This document shows, piece after piece, positions 14,764 to 24,071 of a DNA stretch of 64,000 bases. Positions within the stretch are counted from its first letter, which is position 1. Each line of letters begins with the position of its first letter. The DNA comes from Promethearchaeota archaeon. GTDB taxonomy: Archaea > Asgardarchaeota > Lokiarchaeia > Sigyniarchaeales > SOKP01. The stretch is taken from the NCBI GenBank assembly GCA_030603385.1, contig JAUVXW010000019.1:1-64000 (forward strand). The letters are read 5' to 3'. The notes under the pieces were generated by a model that did no database searches, was not told the origin of the DNA, and saw nothing but the letters and a program-made list of their open reading frames with translations. Position numbers and translations under genes: made by a program.

Positions 14764-17418
14764 ATGATATTGCAAAAAGTCGAAAAAATTTCATTGGATG
14801 GATTTTGGGAATTAAAAAATTCTGAAAAATCAATTGAAATAGATGCTCAAGTACCTGGAACTGTTTTTGAAGCTCTACTTAAAAATAATATTATCGAGGA
14901 TCCTTTTTATGGTGAAAATGAGCATGAGATGGAATGGGTTTATGAATCTAATTGGTTTTATGAAAAAGAATTCAACTTGGATCCAGAATTTTTAGAACAT
15001 AAGCACATTATATTACGGTTCAATGGATTAGATACAATAGCAGAGGTGAACTTAAATGGTGAATTAATAGGTTCCGTAAACAACATGTTTGTTAGATATG
15101 ATTTTGAAGTAAAATCTAAATTAAATAGTACTGGGAACAAGTTAAAGGTAAGATTTAAGAGTCCTACGGTAGAAGCTTTAGAGAACATAAAAAAAAATAA
15201 TCTGGGGTTAAATACTGGTTATGCCGCACTACCTGGAGTACCCTACTTAAGGAAAGCTCAATATAGTTTTGGATGGGATTGGGGTCCACAGATTCCAGAT
15301 ATAGGAATTTGGAAGGAAGTCGAATTGATAGGGTATGATAAAATCAAATTGGACTCCGTTTATATTGAACAAAAATTCAACTATAATTTAGATCCCTTGT
15401 CTATTAAAAATCCAGATCAAATTTCTGAAATAATTGTTGATTCTGTTCAAATGGATATTCATCTTGACATTGTTACAGAACTCAAAGATTTAGAGAAATC
15501 GGGTATTCAAATAGATGTTGTACTTATAGATTCTGGGAGTAAAGTTATTTCAAAAAATGTTCCCCTTCATTCAAAAACACAGAAACTTAGTTTATTAATT
15601 GACCATCCTCGTCTATGGTGGACTCATGACCTTGGAACGCCTAGACTTTATGATTTAGAAGTTTCCATAATTAATCAGGAAAATATTGAAAAATGCACCC
15701 AGAAAGTAGGAATTAGAGATATTAGATTGATAAGAAACAATGATAGATGGGGTGAGAGTTTCTTCTTTTTGCTTAATGGTGTACCAATATTTGCAAAGGG
15801 TGCAAATTGGATACCTATTGATAGTTTCATCCCGAGAGGAAAGAAAAATGGATTATATCAAATGAACTTAAATTATGCAAAAGAAGCAAATATGAACATG
15901 ATCAGAGTGTGGGGCGGAGGAATGTACGAAGATGACCTATTTTATCAACTCTGTGATGAATTGGGAATATTAGTTTGGCAAGATTTTCCGTTCGCTTGCG
16001 CACTCTATAAGTTAGAGAATGAAGAATTCGTTAAAAGTATTATACTTGAAGCAGTACAAAATATCAAAAGGATACGAAATCATGCAAGTTTAGCACTATG
16101 GTGCGGTAATAATGAAATTGAAGTATTATGGAATAGAGTACTAAGAAGTTTAGGATTAATTGATGAAAATAATGCAAAAGTATGGCTAAATCCTAAAGAA
16201 GTTTCTTCGTTTTTAAAAGGATATCGAAATATGTTTGAAAACATCTTACCAGAACTAATTAGAAAATATGATGGGAAACATCCATATTGGCCAAGTTCTC
16301 CCTCTAATGGGATCGGAAAAAAGAAGGGAGCTTTAATATCAAATTCACCTGATGAAGGGGATTCGCATTTTTGGACAGTTTGGCACGGTGGAGCTCCTTT
16401 TCAAGAATTTAGAAATTTTAACTCAAGATTCATGTCTGAATTTGGGTTTGAGTCTTTTCCATCATTAAAAACGATTAAATCTTTTTGTCCTCCAGATCAG
16501 TTTGATATTTATAGCGAAATTATGGAAAACCATCAAAAAAACCGAGCTGGCAACAAATTAATAATGGACTACATGAAAAAAAGGTTTTCGGTTCCAAAAG
16601 TGTTCGAATCGCAATTAATCTTATCACAAATCACTCAAGCTGAAGCCATTGAATATGGAGTAGAACATTGGAGACGAAATCGCAATGATAACCATTGCAT
16701 GGGATCTCTTTATTGGCAGTTGAACGATTGCTGGCCTGTTGCGAGTTGGTCTTCATTAGATTATTATGGGCGATGGAAAGCTCTTCACTATTATGCAAAG
16801 AGATTTTATCAGCCAATTTTCGCTAGTATAAAAGAGAATTCTCAACAAGTTGAATTTTGGGTAACAAATGATTTAAGAAAATCTTGTGAAATTGAGTTAG
16901 ACTGGAAAATTCTAAATTCAGAGGGGAATACACTCATGAAAGGAATTTATAATTCTAAAGTCTCTCCTTGTAGCTCTTTAAAACTAGGGTTAGCAAATGT
17001 TAGCAATATTAACAAAGAAGAATTTAAAATGAAAAATAATATCATCTTCTATAAATTATATTCTAACAATGGCAAAAAAGAAATAATATGTCGAGGATTT
17101 CGTTTATTTGATGCACCAAAATTCTTTAATCTAAGAGATCCCAAAATATCAAGTTTTATTGAAGATATAGAAGGAGAAAAGAATAATAAAATTCAATTTA
17201 AATTGAAATTGAAAGCTAAGAGTATTGCTTTATATGTCAACATTGATTCAGATTTAGTTGATTTTATAGCTTCTGATAACTTCTTTTCTATAGAACCTAA
17301 TGAAACTTGGGATATTGATATTGAAATTGTAAGTGGTCTTGAAGCAGATAAAGATCATTCAAAACAGGAAATTATAAACTCTTTTAAAATTCAATCTCTT
17401 TATGATATCATTAAATAA
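14764..17418 (+). CDS. GH2 family beta-mannosidase
   Basis: An 884-aa protein. The frame is open from TTG 14752, but ATG 14764 sits six bases after GGAG and is the better start. Domain order is jelly-roll (1-180), Ig-like, a TIM barrel (about 310-650) and C-terminal beta domains. WCGNNE supplies the acid/base E451 and FMSEFGFES the nucleophile E559. [16 protein letters not shown] is typical of the beta-mannosidase branch. There is no signal peptide, so it acts in the cytoplasm on mannosides from glycans or compatible solutes. The neighbours give no pathway. It is transcribed divergently from cutA. Confidence 0.93.
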   Translation: MILQKVEKISLDGFWELKNSEKSIEIDAQVPGTVFEALLKNNIIEDPFYGENEHEMEWVYESNWFYEKEFNLDPEFLEHKHIILRFNGLDTIAEVNLNGELIGSVNNMFVRYDFEVKSKLNSTGNKLKVRFKSPTVEALENIKKNNLGLNTGYAALPGVPYLRKAQYSFGWDWGPQIPDIGIWKEVELIGYDKIKLDSVYIEQKFNYNLDPLSIKNPDQISEIIVDSVQMDIHLDIVTELKDLEKSGIQIDVVLIDSGSKVISKNVPLHSKTQKLSLLIDHPRLWWTHDLGTPRLYDLEVSIINQENIEKCTQKVGIRDIRLIRNNDRWGESFFFLLNGVPIFAKGANWIPIDSFIPRGKKNGLYQMNLNYAKEANMNMIRVWGGGMYEDDLFYQLCDELGILVWQDFPFACALYKLENEEFVKSIILEAVQNIKRIRNHASLALWCGNNEIEVLWNRVLRSLGLIDENNAKVWLNPKEVSSFLKGYRNMFENILPELIRKYDGKHPYWPSSPSNGIGKKKGALISNSPDEGDSHFWTVWHGGAPFQEFRNFNSRFMSEFGFESFPSLKTIKSFCPPDQFDIYSEIMENHQKNRAGNKLIMDYMKKRFSVPKVFESQLILSQITQAEAIEYGVEHWRRNRNDNHCMGSLYWQLNDCWPVASWSSLDYYGRWKALHYYAKRFYQPIFASIKENSQQVEFWVTNDLRKSCEIELDWKILNSEGNTLMKGIYNSKVSPCSSLKLGLANVSNINKEEFKMKNNIIFYKLYSNNGKKEIICRGFRLFDAPKFFNLRDPKISSFIEDIEGEKNNKIQFKLKLKAKSIALYVNIDSDLVDFIASDNFFSIEPNETWDIDIEIVSGLEADKDHSKQEIINSFKIQSLYDIIK

Positions 17419-17517
17419 AATTGATTTTTTTGTTATTCATGAAGAGATTTAAATTATCATAATCTTATTAAGTATACATTAAGAATAAAGTTGTAAAATA
17501 TTGTCGAGGTTTTATAA

Positions 17518-18243
17518 TTGTTACATAATTTTTACTTGATTCATCAATACACAGGAATCTGTTTAATTCATAGGAAGTATGGAAGAATAGAATTTAATCA
17601 AGATTTAGTGAGTGGTTTTCTTACCGCACTTAAAGATTTTTCGGTTGAATTCTCCAAAGGATCAGGAGAATTAAAAGTAATAGATATGCAAGTATTCTAT
17701 CTTCTGCTTGTTTTTAAAGAGGGAGTGTTATGTACAGCGGCAGCTGACAAGAATGATGATGCAAAAATTACACATAAGGCTTTAACTGATATAATAGACA
17801 GATTTGTAGCTAAATTTGGAGACCAGCTTGAAGGATGGTCTGGTGATGTGCGAATTTTTCGGGATTTTGAGGGCGTAATAGATGAGATACTGAAGACTGG
17901 TAAAGTTGCCGAAATCCAGCTTAAGATACCAATATTGAAAATATTCAAGAAGGATTTTCTGAAGTCTCGGAAGCAAATTGCCAAGAAGGGGTTAATATTA
18001 TCGGAGGAGGATTTGCGTGAGGTGAAGGACGTGAAGCCAGAGTGGACGGCTAAGCGTTTACCGAAACAGATAATCGCACAGGGGGTTTTAGATGAAGAAG
18101 AGTTTGATATCGCCCATTTAGCAGATGGATTCCACACGATTGCTGACATCGGGGAGGTATCGGGTCGTCCGGAGACAGAAATTCAGAAGATAATGAATAA
18201 TTTAGACAAGTTAGAACTTCTCTCATTTGTAGAAATTAAATAA
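17518..18243 (+). CDS. Longin-like domain protein with C-terminal winged-helix-like part
   Basis: A 241-aa protein from TTG 17518, with GAGG about 10 bases upstream. Residues 1-125 follow the longin pattern: LIHQYTGICLIHRKYG, DLVSGFLTALKDFSVEF, a mid-domain strand pair, then DIIDRFVAKFGDQLEGW. Longin domains pair with small GTPases and occur in SNAREs, adaptins and the MglB-type world; Asgard genomes have many. The last ~60 residues (AQGVLDEEEFDIAHLADGF to KLELLSFVEIK) look like a winged helix. From about 17,860 to 18,180 the codons are much richer in G and C than neighbouring genes. Confidence 0.65.
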   Translation: MLHNFYLIHQYTGICLIHRKYGRIEFNQDLVSGFLTALKDFSVEFSKGSGELKVIDMQVFYLLLVFKEGVLCTAAADKNDDAKITHKALTDIIDRFVAKFGDQLEGWSGDVRIFRDFEGVIDEILKTGKVAEIQLKIPILKIFKKDFLKSRKQIAKKGLILSEEDLREVKDVKPEWTAKRLPKQIIAQGVLDEEEFDIAHLADGFHTIADIGEVSGRPETEIQKIMNNLDKLELLSFVEIK

Positions 18244-18342
18244 CGAATTAACATCTTTTAAGGAATTATATTCTATTTTTAATTTTAATACTTCATTTTT
18301 TATGTCTAAAGTAGATTAATTGTAATTAAATTCAATATCAAA

Positions 18343-18351
18343 TTTTATAAA
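18343..18351 (+). promoter_or_regulatory. TATA-box-like element upstream of rtcB
   Basis: TTTTATAAA lies 54 bases before the chosen rtcB start at 18406. With the usual ~25-base spacing to the transcription start, this leaves a leader of about 30 bases. No BRE is obvious, and the AT-rich background makes chance matches likely. Confidence 0.3.
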
Positions 18352-18405
18352 GTTATAATGTTAAATGAAAATATTTTTGAAAATTGATTGATTAATAATT
18401 TTAAG

Positions 18406-19878
18406 ATGAATGTAAATAAAGTTGGGGAGAATATTTACGAGATCCCTCCTAAGACTTTGATGGCAAGGATTCAAGGGAATATAGAGAAGTTCCAGATGAG
18501 AGTTCCTGTTAGAATTTATGCAAACAACTATATATTAGAAAAGATAAAACAGGATCGCACATTAGATCAAATAGCTAATGTAGCTTGTTTGCCAGGAATA
18601 CAGAAACATGCTATTGTGTTATCTGATGCCCATCAAGGATATGGATTTTGTATAGGTGGAGTTGCTGGAACTGATGCCGAGACGGGAATGATTTCTCCTG
18701 GAGGTGTTGGTTATGATATTAATTGCGGTGTACGTTTATTAAGAACAAATTTATTTCTCAACGACATTAAAAAGGTGCTTCCAAATTTATTAACCAATAT
18801 TTTTAATAAGATCCCTTCTGGTTTAGGTTCAAAAGGTAAATTAACTATAAATTATTCTGACTTAGATAACGTTTTGAATAACGGAGTGAACTGGGCTTTA
18901 GAAAAGGGGTATGCAATTGAAGAAGACATAAAACATTTAGAAGAAAACGGATGTTTAAAGAATGGTAATGCAGATTTAGTATCTCAGAAAGCAAAGCAAA
19001 GAGCGATTAAACAACTTGGCTCTTTAGGAAGTGGAAATCATTTTCTTGAAATCCAAAAAGTAGATCAGATTTATAATAAGACAATTGCAGAAAAATTAGG
19101 AATAACTGAAAAAAATCAAATAACTGTAATGGTTCATACAGGAAGTAGAGCATTAGGTCATCAAGTTTGTACAGATAGTTTACGAAATATCGAACAAGCA
19201 ATGAAAAAATATAAAATTAGAGTACCAGATAGAGAACTTGCCTGTGTGCCAGCAGATACACCTGAAGCACAAAATTATTTACAGCAGATGGCATGTGCTG
19301 CCAATTTTGGTTTCACTAATCGTCAGTTGATAACTTATTGGTTAAGAGAATCCTTTCAAAATGCATTTAATAAAGATGTTGATGCATTAGATATGCATAT
19401 GATTTATGGAGTTTGTCATAATATTCTAAAAATAGAAGAACACAAAATAAATGGTAAAAAAATGAAACTGAATGTCCATCGTAAAGGTGCAACAAGAGCA
19501 TTTCCACCAAACCACCCTGCGTTACCTCAAGATTATAAAGATATTGGTCAACCAGCCTTTATTCCTGGAACTATGGGATCTGCTTCATATTTATGTGTGG
19601 GTAAACCAAAAGCTATGGAATTATCTTTTGGATCTACTGCTCATGGTTCTGGTCGTTTAATGTCTAGATCGAAGGCTATAAAAAGATATTGGGGTACTAA
19701 AGTAAAAGAAGATCTAAGAAAGAAAGGTATTTTAGTAAAAAGTGCTTCTATGAAGGTTTTAGCTGAAGAAAGTCCTGGAGCTTACAAAGATATTGATCAA
19801 GTAGTTCAAGTAAGTCATGATCTAGGAATTGTCGAAAAAATTGTAAGGCTTGTTCCAGTAGGGGTTGTAAAAGGGTAA
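18406..19878 (+). CDS. rtcB: RtcB tRNA-splicing RNA ligase
   Basis: RtcB joins the 2',3'-cyclic phosphate and 5'-OH ends left by the archaeal splicing endonuclease, using GTP and Mn2+. The protein is 490 aa from ATG 18406 (the frame is open from TTG 18388). Signature elements: LSDAHQGYGFCIGG, GVGYDINCGVR with metal ligand C107, GSGNHFLEI, HTGSRALGH, and HRKGATRAFPP with the guanylated H358. It ends ...VGVVKG. No intein is present, although archaeal RtcB often carries one. Its cofactor archease is convergent 14 bases downstream. This is relevant because three tRNA genes and apparently elf1 in this window carry introns. Confidence 0.97.
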   Translation: MNVNKVGENIYEIPPKTLMARIQGNIEKFQMRVPVRIYANNYILEKIKQDRTLDQIANVACLPGIQKHAIVLSDAHQGYGFCIGGVAGTDAETGMISPGGVGYDINCGVRLLRTNLFLNDIKKVLPNLLTNIFNKIPSGLGSKGKLTINYSDLDNVLNNGVNWALEKGYAIEEDIKHLEENGCLKNGNADLVSQKAKQRAIKQLGSLGSGNHFLEIQKVDQIYNKTIAEKLGITEKNQITVMVHTGSRALGHQVCTDSLRNIEQAMKKYKIRVPDRELACVPADTPEAQNYLQQMACAANFGFTNRQLITYWLRESFQNAFNKDVDALDMHMIYGVCHNILKIEEHKINGKKMKLNVHRKGATRAFPPNHPALPQDYKDIGQPAFIPGTMGSASYLCVGKPKAMELSFGSTAHGSGRLMSRSKAIKRYWGTKVKEDLRKKGILVKSASMKVLAEESPGAYKDIDQVVQVSHDLGIVEKIVRLVPVGVVKG

Positions 19879-19892
19879 AAACTTATAATTGA

Positions 19893-20330
19893 TTATATAT
19901 CAAACACTATATCAATTACAACTTTATTTTTTTTTTCTTCAATATTCATAAATGAATAAGTAATTGCCTTTACTTCTGTACCAATTTCATGTTTGTCTTT
20001 ATCGAATTTTTCCCCCCTTACTACAGCATTTAATTTATATTTATCTTCAATTTTTTCAATAGATTTTACCGAGATATAACTAAAGACTAATTCTTCTACG
20101 TCAAATATATAAAGGAACTCTGATAAGAAGTCAAAACATAATGCATATTTATCTTCTGATTCTATCTCAATCTCTTTTTCGACATTTGTTGAAATTTTTT
20201 TCAAATTAGGAGTAATTGTAGCCATTAAACTTAATGCCGTTTGAGAAAAAGCTTCTTCTAAGTTTCTACCCCAACTTTTGACGCTTACATCAGCAGTATG
20301 ATCCCTAAATTCAAAACCGGCTCCTTTCAT
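19893..20330 (-). CDS. Archease, RtcB activator
   Basis: A 145-aa protein, the usual archease length. It starts GAGFEFRDHTADVSVKSWGR with the conserved D-H-T-A-D metal-binding motif. The C-terminal VKAITYSF and IDIVFDI correspond to the conserved end of the family, where the terminal Asp is a metal ligand. Archease speeds the guanylylation of RtcB and allows multiple turnover. The genes converge tail-to-tail with a 14-base gap instead of forming an operon. Confidence 0.95.
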   Translation of the reverse strand: MKGAGFEFRDHTADVSVKSWGRNLEEAFSQTALSLMATITPNLKKISTNVEKEIEIESEDKYALCFDFLSEFLYIFDVEELVFSYISVKSIEKIEDKYKLNAVVRGEKFDKDKHEIGTEVKAITYSFMNIEEKKNKVVIDIVFDI

Positions 20331-20440
20331 CTCTCTTTAATAAAATAAAATGAATCTTATAAACTTGATAATTATTAAATTTTTTGACTAATTAAGTGAA
20401 TTTCTTAGTACTTTTTATTTTTCCCTTGAGAAATTTTTAC

Positions 20441-20941
20441 ATGGGTTTTTATACTATAATCGATGATTTATATTTCTACCAAATGTTATCATTTGTAAGA
20501 AAATATAGTAATTTTGAGCTTAAATTAAATACGTATTTTTATAATAAAACTAATGGAATAACTCCAGAATTTATTGTAGTAATAAACAAATTTATTTTTT
20601 TCTTTGTAAGAAAAGATAAATATTTTACTTCTAAAATTTATCTAGGCTCTATTAGAAGAGAGATTACGCCCAAAAAGGTTTTGATTATAAGAGCTGAGAA
20701 TGTATTTATTAATTTGTTATTTAGTTTTTTTCCAGATTTATACATTCATGATATCAAGATAGAAAATAATACATCAGGAGAAAGAGAAATTTCATTATAT
20801 TTTTTGAGTTATAAAGATCGGGGTATCGCAATTGGGCGACGAGGAGAGTATATTAAATGTTTAAATGAATTATGCCAAAGATATATAATTCTTGAAAACA
20901 AAATAACACCACTAGAAATTAAATGTAAAGCTTTAGATTAA
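20441..20941 (+). CDS. NusA-type KH-domain protein
   Basis: The frame is open from GTG 20396. I prefer ATG 20441 (166 aa), preceded by TTGAG, because the extra 15 residues are hydrophobic and unlike the family. Near the C-terminus YKDRGIAIGRRGEYIKCLNELC is a KH RNA-binding motif (GxxxGRRGxxIK), the form seen in archaeal NusA-like transcription proteins. The N-terminal half is poorly conserved to my eye. It is divergent from archease, with ~110 bases between the starts, and converges on carS. Confidence 0.65.
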   Translation: MGFYTIIDDLYFYQMLSFVRKYSNFELKLNTYFYNKTNGITPEFIVVINKFIFFFVRKDKYFTSKIYLGSIRREITPKKVLIIRAENVFINLLFSFFPDLYIHDIKIENNTSGEREISLYFLSYKDRGIAIGRRGEYIKCLNELCQRYIILENKITPLEIKCKALD

Positions 20942-20946
20942 AATTT

Positions 20947-21717
20947 TCAGTAAGGGACAGACTTTAACCCCACTAAATAGGCAACAGTATTAGCAATAAT
21001 ACTTACAGCCGGTGTTATAATTATTAGAAAAATGAAAATATAAATATCAGGGAATAAAAATATTGTTGGAGAAATAAAACTAGGGATTGCTACAAATAAA
21101 ATCGCTATTAAGGCGAAATCTAATTGATCTACAATCCAAAATGGTGCTCCGCTCTTAATATCGAATCGTCTTTTTAAAAAAGAGCCTGCTAAATCACCTA
21201 TTACCGCACCATAAGAGGCAAGTATAATTCTTATTAATAATACTAAAAAATTCATTGGAAATTGACCACCAATAAAATAATATTTAAATACTTCAAAATC
21301 ATTGTAGAGCATATATTGCCCTTCATTTAAACCTTGAATTACTATATCTTTTATTGGTTGCCAAAGAATTATAAAAAGTAGAAATAACATAATTGAAATA
21401 GGAATACCAACATATAAAGGTCCTTTTAACCCATTTACGGTTTTATGGTCACCCAATATCCTTCTTCCATCTCGAAAAAGTTTACCCCCATCAATTGGGC
21501 GACCTCCACCTGTGAAAACCATTGATGCGTTTGAAAGATAAGCGGGAACAATCAATAATAGCGAAAAGATTAATAAACTAACCCAATCTGCCCATGTAAA
21601 AAATACTGACATAACTAAGAAATTTACTAAGAGTAAGCAGGCGAAAAACAGGGCTAGTATAAATGCGATCCTTTTATTCCTATTTTCTCTTTCTTCTAAA
21701 GTTTCGGTTGCTGTCAA
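20947..21717 (-). CDS. carS: CDP-archaeol synthase
   Basis: CarS transfers CMP from CTP to unsaturated archaetidic acid, the step that commits archaeal ether lipids to polar head groups. The 256-aa protein has several membrane helices: about 15-37, 42-60, 100-118, 150-172 and two near the C-terminus. It also has the family motifs FTGGGRPIDGGKLFRDGRRI with GDHKTVNGLKG, and YGAVIGDLAGSFLKRRFDIKSG with DQLDF. It is slightly longer than many homologues because of an insertion between helices. It proves archaeal membrane chemistry for this genome. Confidence 0.95.
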   Translation of the reverse strand: MTATETLEERENRNKRIAFILALFFACLLLVNFLVMSVFFTWADWVSLLIFSLLLIVPAYLSNASMVFTGGGRPIDGGKLFRDGRRILGDHKTVNGLKGPLYVGIPISIMLFLLFIILWQPIKDIVIQGLNEGQYMLYNDFEVFKYYFIGGQFPMNFLVLLIRIILASYGAVIGDLAGSFLKRRFDIKSGAPFWIVDQLDFALIAILFVAIPSFISPTIFLFPDIYIFIFLIIITPAVSIIANTVAYLVGLKSVPY

Positions 21718-22044
21718 ATTGTTCTATTACCCTATTTACTAAAAATTTATTAAAAAATTGAATAATTTTACAAATTCTTGATTAAATTAAATTCTTATTA
21801 AACCTATTTTTATTAACTAGATCTTAATAAATATTGCTTCATAAATAATATTCTTTTAAAATACCGACAATAATTATATAATTTATTGAAAAGATTATTC
21901 AAAATCAGATATTAAAGCTTTAACATTTTTCTATTAAATTAAAGATTAATAATTAACTTTATAAATGCAATAGAAATATTACATAATACAGTATTTCGAG
22001 TGGAAAAAAATTCTCTTATTAAAATGAATCTCTTGGTGCCATAA
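21718..22044. other. AT-rich region between carS and orc1, candidate origin
   Basis: This non-coding stretch separates divergent carS and orc1/cdc6. It is extremely AT-rich with many A/T runs, suitable as an unwinding element. It contains one Orc1-binding-like site (21994-22006). I see only that single site; most characterised archaeal origins carry several. Confidence 0.45.
21994..22006 (+). promoter_or_regulatory. ORB-like Orc1/Cdc6 binding site
   Basis: TTTCGAGTGGAAA differs at one base from the dyad core TTCCAGTGGAAA found in archaeal origin recognition boxes, and it lies 39 bases before the orc1/cdc6 start. The G-string that normally follows is absent; a run of A is there instead. It could serve as an origin element or in self-regulation of orc1. 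Confidence 0.45.
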
Positions 22045-23352
22045 TTGTTGAACAATCATGAAAATAATTATCAATTTAATATTGACAAATTTTACAAAAA
22101 TTATCTTAAAGGACCAAAAATTTTCAATAATCGTAATGCATTAGAACCATCCTATATCCCTGAGATATTACCTCATAGAGATGTTCAAATAAAAGATATT
22201 GCTGAAAAAACTGCATGTGCTTTACTAGGGGATGCACCTCCAAGTTTCTTATGTTATGGTCAAACTGGAACAGGTAAAACTGCTACTATAAGATATGTGA
22301 GCCAAAAGTTAGCACAACAAAACTCAGAAATTAAACCTTGGTGGATTTATATTAACTGTAATGTTGTTTCCACACCATATCGTATTTTAGCTCATATATA
22401 TAACACAATCTCACGAGATGAGAAAATTCCACCAACAGGACTTCCAAAGGATATAATTTTTAAGAAATTGCTAGGTTTACTCGACTCCAGAGTAGGGGGG
22501 TCAATATGCTTTTTGGTGTTGGATGAGATAGATATTTTAGTGGATAAAAAAGGTGGAAACGAAATATTATATGATTTAACTAGATTGAATGAGAATTTGG
22601 ATCATTGCAAGTCTAGCTTAATAGGTATCTCTAATAAATTAAAGTTTAGAAATAGTTTAGACCCCAGAATTTTGTCAAGTTTAGGAGAAGAACATATAGT
22701 TTTTCCTTCTTACGATGCAAGTGAGCTTAGAGATATTTTAAATGAGAGAGCAAAAATTGCTTTTCATGACTATGTTTTAAAGGAAGATGTAATTCCTTTA
22801 TGTGCGGCACTAGCTGCAAAGGAACATGGAGATGCGAGAAAAGCATTACAACTACTAAGAAAGGCTGGAGAATTAGCTGAAAGAGCTCAAAGCAAAATCG
22901 TAACGTCAAAATATGTTGAGAAAGCTCAAGAAGATATAGAAAAAGATTATATTATGGAATACATAAAAGGCATGCCACTCCAAGCTCAATTAGTTTTAAC
23001 TTCAATATATTTGATCTCAAAATTTAGTCCTGATCATATTATAATTTCTGGAGATATATATGATGTACATTCTGAAATAAGAGGATTGATTCCTGGAGTC
23101 CGTCAATTAACTAAACGGAGGATTAGTGATTATATAAATGAATTGGCTCTATCTGGCATAATTTCTGCTGAGGTTAAATCTATGGGACATTATGGTAGAA
23201 CTAAAATAATTAAATTTGATGTTGGAATAGATATTATTGAAAAAGTTCTTTATGAAATCGATAAAATTCAAGGGATTTTAAATCATAAACCGATATTATT
23301 ACAAACAGATAAAGTTAAATTGAAAAATAATATCTTTAAGAAATTAATTTAA
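22045..23352 (+). CDS. orc1: Orc1/Cdc6 replication initiator
   Basis: A 435-aa AAA+ protein from TTG 22045 (a second TTG follows directly; an in-frame TAA precedes). Walker A GQTGTGKT is at 72-79, Walker B LVLDEIDIL at about 155-163, and sensor 2 GDARKALQLLRKAGE at about 260. A C-terminal winged helix (about 320-410) contains RQLTKRRISDYINEL. The protein binds origin DNA and loads MCM. It is next to a DUF2240-like protein and the two PolD subunits, so the locus is a replication island. The 3' end overlaps the convergent neighbour by 4 bases. Confidence 0.95.
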   Translation: MLNNHENNYQFNIDKFYKNYLKGPKIFNNRNALEPSYIPEILPHRDVQIKDIAEKTACALLGDAPPSFLCYGQTGTGKTATIRYVSQKLAQQNSEIKPWWIYINCNVVSTPYRILAHIYNTISRDEKIPPTGLPKDIIFKKLLGLLDSRVGGSICFLVLDEIDILVDKKGGNEILYDLTRLNENLDHCKSSLIGISNKLKFRNSLDPRILSSLGEEHIVFPSYDASELRDILNERAKIAFHDYVLKEDVIPLCAALAAKEHGDARKALQLLRKAGELAERAQSKIVTSKYVEKAQEDIEKDYIMEYIKGMPLQAQLVLTSIYLISKFSPDHIIISGDIYDVHSEIRGLIPGVRQLTKRRISDYINELALSGIISAEVKSMGHYGRTKIIKFDVGIDIIEKVLYEIDKIQGILNHKPILLQTDKVKLKNNIFKKLI

Positions 23353-24032
23353 ACTCTAAATTCCCATTTATCAATGTTCTCTGCTAAATCTTTAAGGAAA
23401 AACTCAGCAGAGTCCTCCTTTTCCTCTTTTAAAAGCAGAAAGAATCTAGCTAAATGCTTGCAAAATTGTTTGTTTTTACTCCTTCTTGTTTCAAAATCAT
23501 GGCAATTGTGTTTTAATAATTTTTTATTTATATCAATTTCAATATAATAGGGTTCTTCCTTAGAACCTGAAACTGTCGATTTCATAACACCTTTCGTGGT
23601 ATCTATTTCTTTTATATCAAAATCAGTACTCGGTATATTTGCTGCTCTATTTATTGTGCCCTTCTCTACAAAAGATTTTAATAAAATACTAAAACTTGTT
23701 GTTTTATCTTTTTCAATTATGCTTGTCATTTGGGTGGTCTTTTTAGCTGTATTTATTTTTTTTAAAATCTCATTTTTTCTTTTTTTTTGCCAGGTTTTTA
23801 ATTTCTCATTTAGAGAAGTAGATAAATTAAGCATTCCATTATCATCTTTGGTTAATAGATTGCTCTTAAGGCAGTTTTTAACAAATATACTTGCTTTATT
23901 TGGAGGAACTAAAAATAATTCATATGAAATTTTATATAAAAGGTTATTCAGTGTAATATAGGGTAAATCAATTATTTTCCAAAGATATAATAACAATTCT
24001 GTATTATCTTCACGAGGAATTGCTAAATTCAT
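23349..24032 (-). CDS. DUF2240-like protein with SWIM-type zinc motif
   Basis: A 227-aa protein. The N-terminal ~70 residues resemble a winged-helix/DUF2240-like domain, a family often found next to DP1 in archaea. The C-terminus has HNCHDFETRRSKNKQFCKHLARFF, here broken as NCHDFETRR and FCKHLARFF, a CxxxxC/CxH arrangement like a SWIM zinc finger with one ligand altered. It starts 39 bases downstream of the DP1 stop on the same strand, so the two are probably co-transcribed. A role in replication or repair is inferred from context. Confidence 0.65.
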   Translation of the reverse strand: MNLAIPREDNTELLLYLWKIIDLPYITLNNLLYKISYELFLVPPNKASIFVKNCLKSNLLTKDDNGMLNLSTSLNEKLKTWQKKRKNEILKKINTAKKTTQMTSIIEKDKTTSFSILLKSFVEKGTINRAANIPSTDFDIKEIDTTKGVMKSTVSGSKEEPYYIEIDINKKLLKHNCHDFETRRSKNKQFCKHLARFFLLLKEEKEDSAEFFLKDLAENIDKWEFRV

Positions 24033-24071
24033 AGATTATTATAATTTTTTATCTTTTATTAAATTGAATTA

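Noticed and set aside
20396..20440. N-terminal extension of the KH protein as a signal peptide
   Set aside because: A cytoplasmic RNA-binding protein would not be exported, and ATG 20441 has a better start context.
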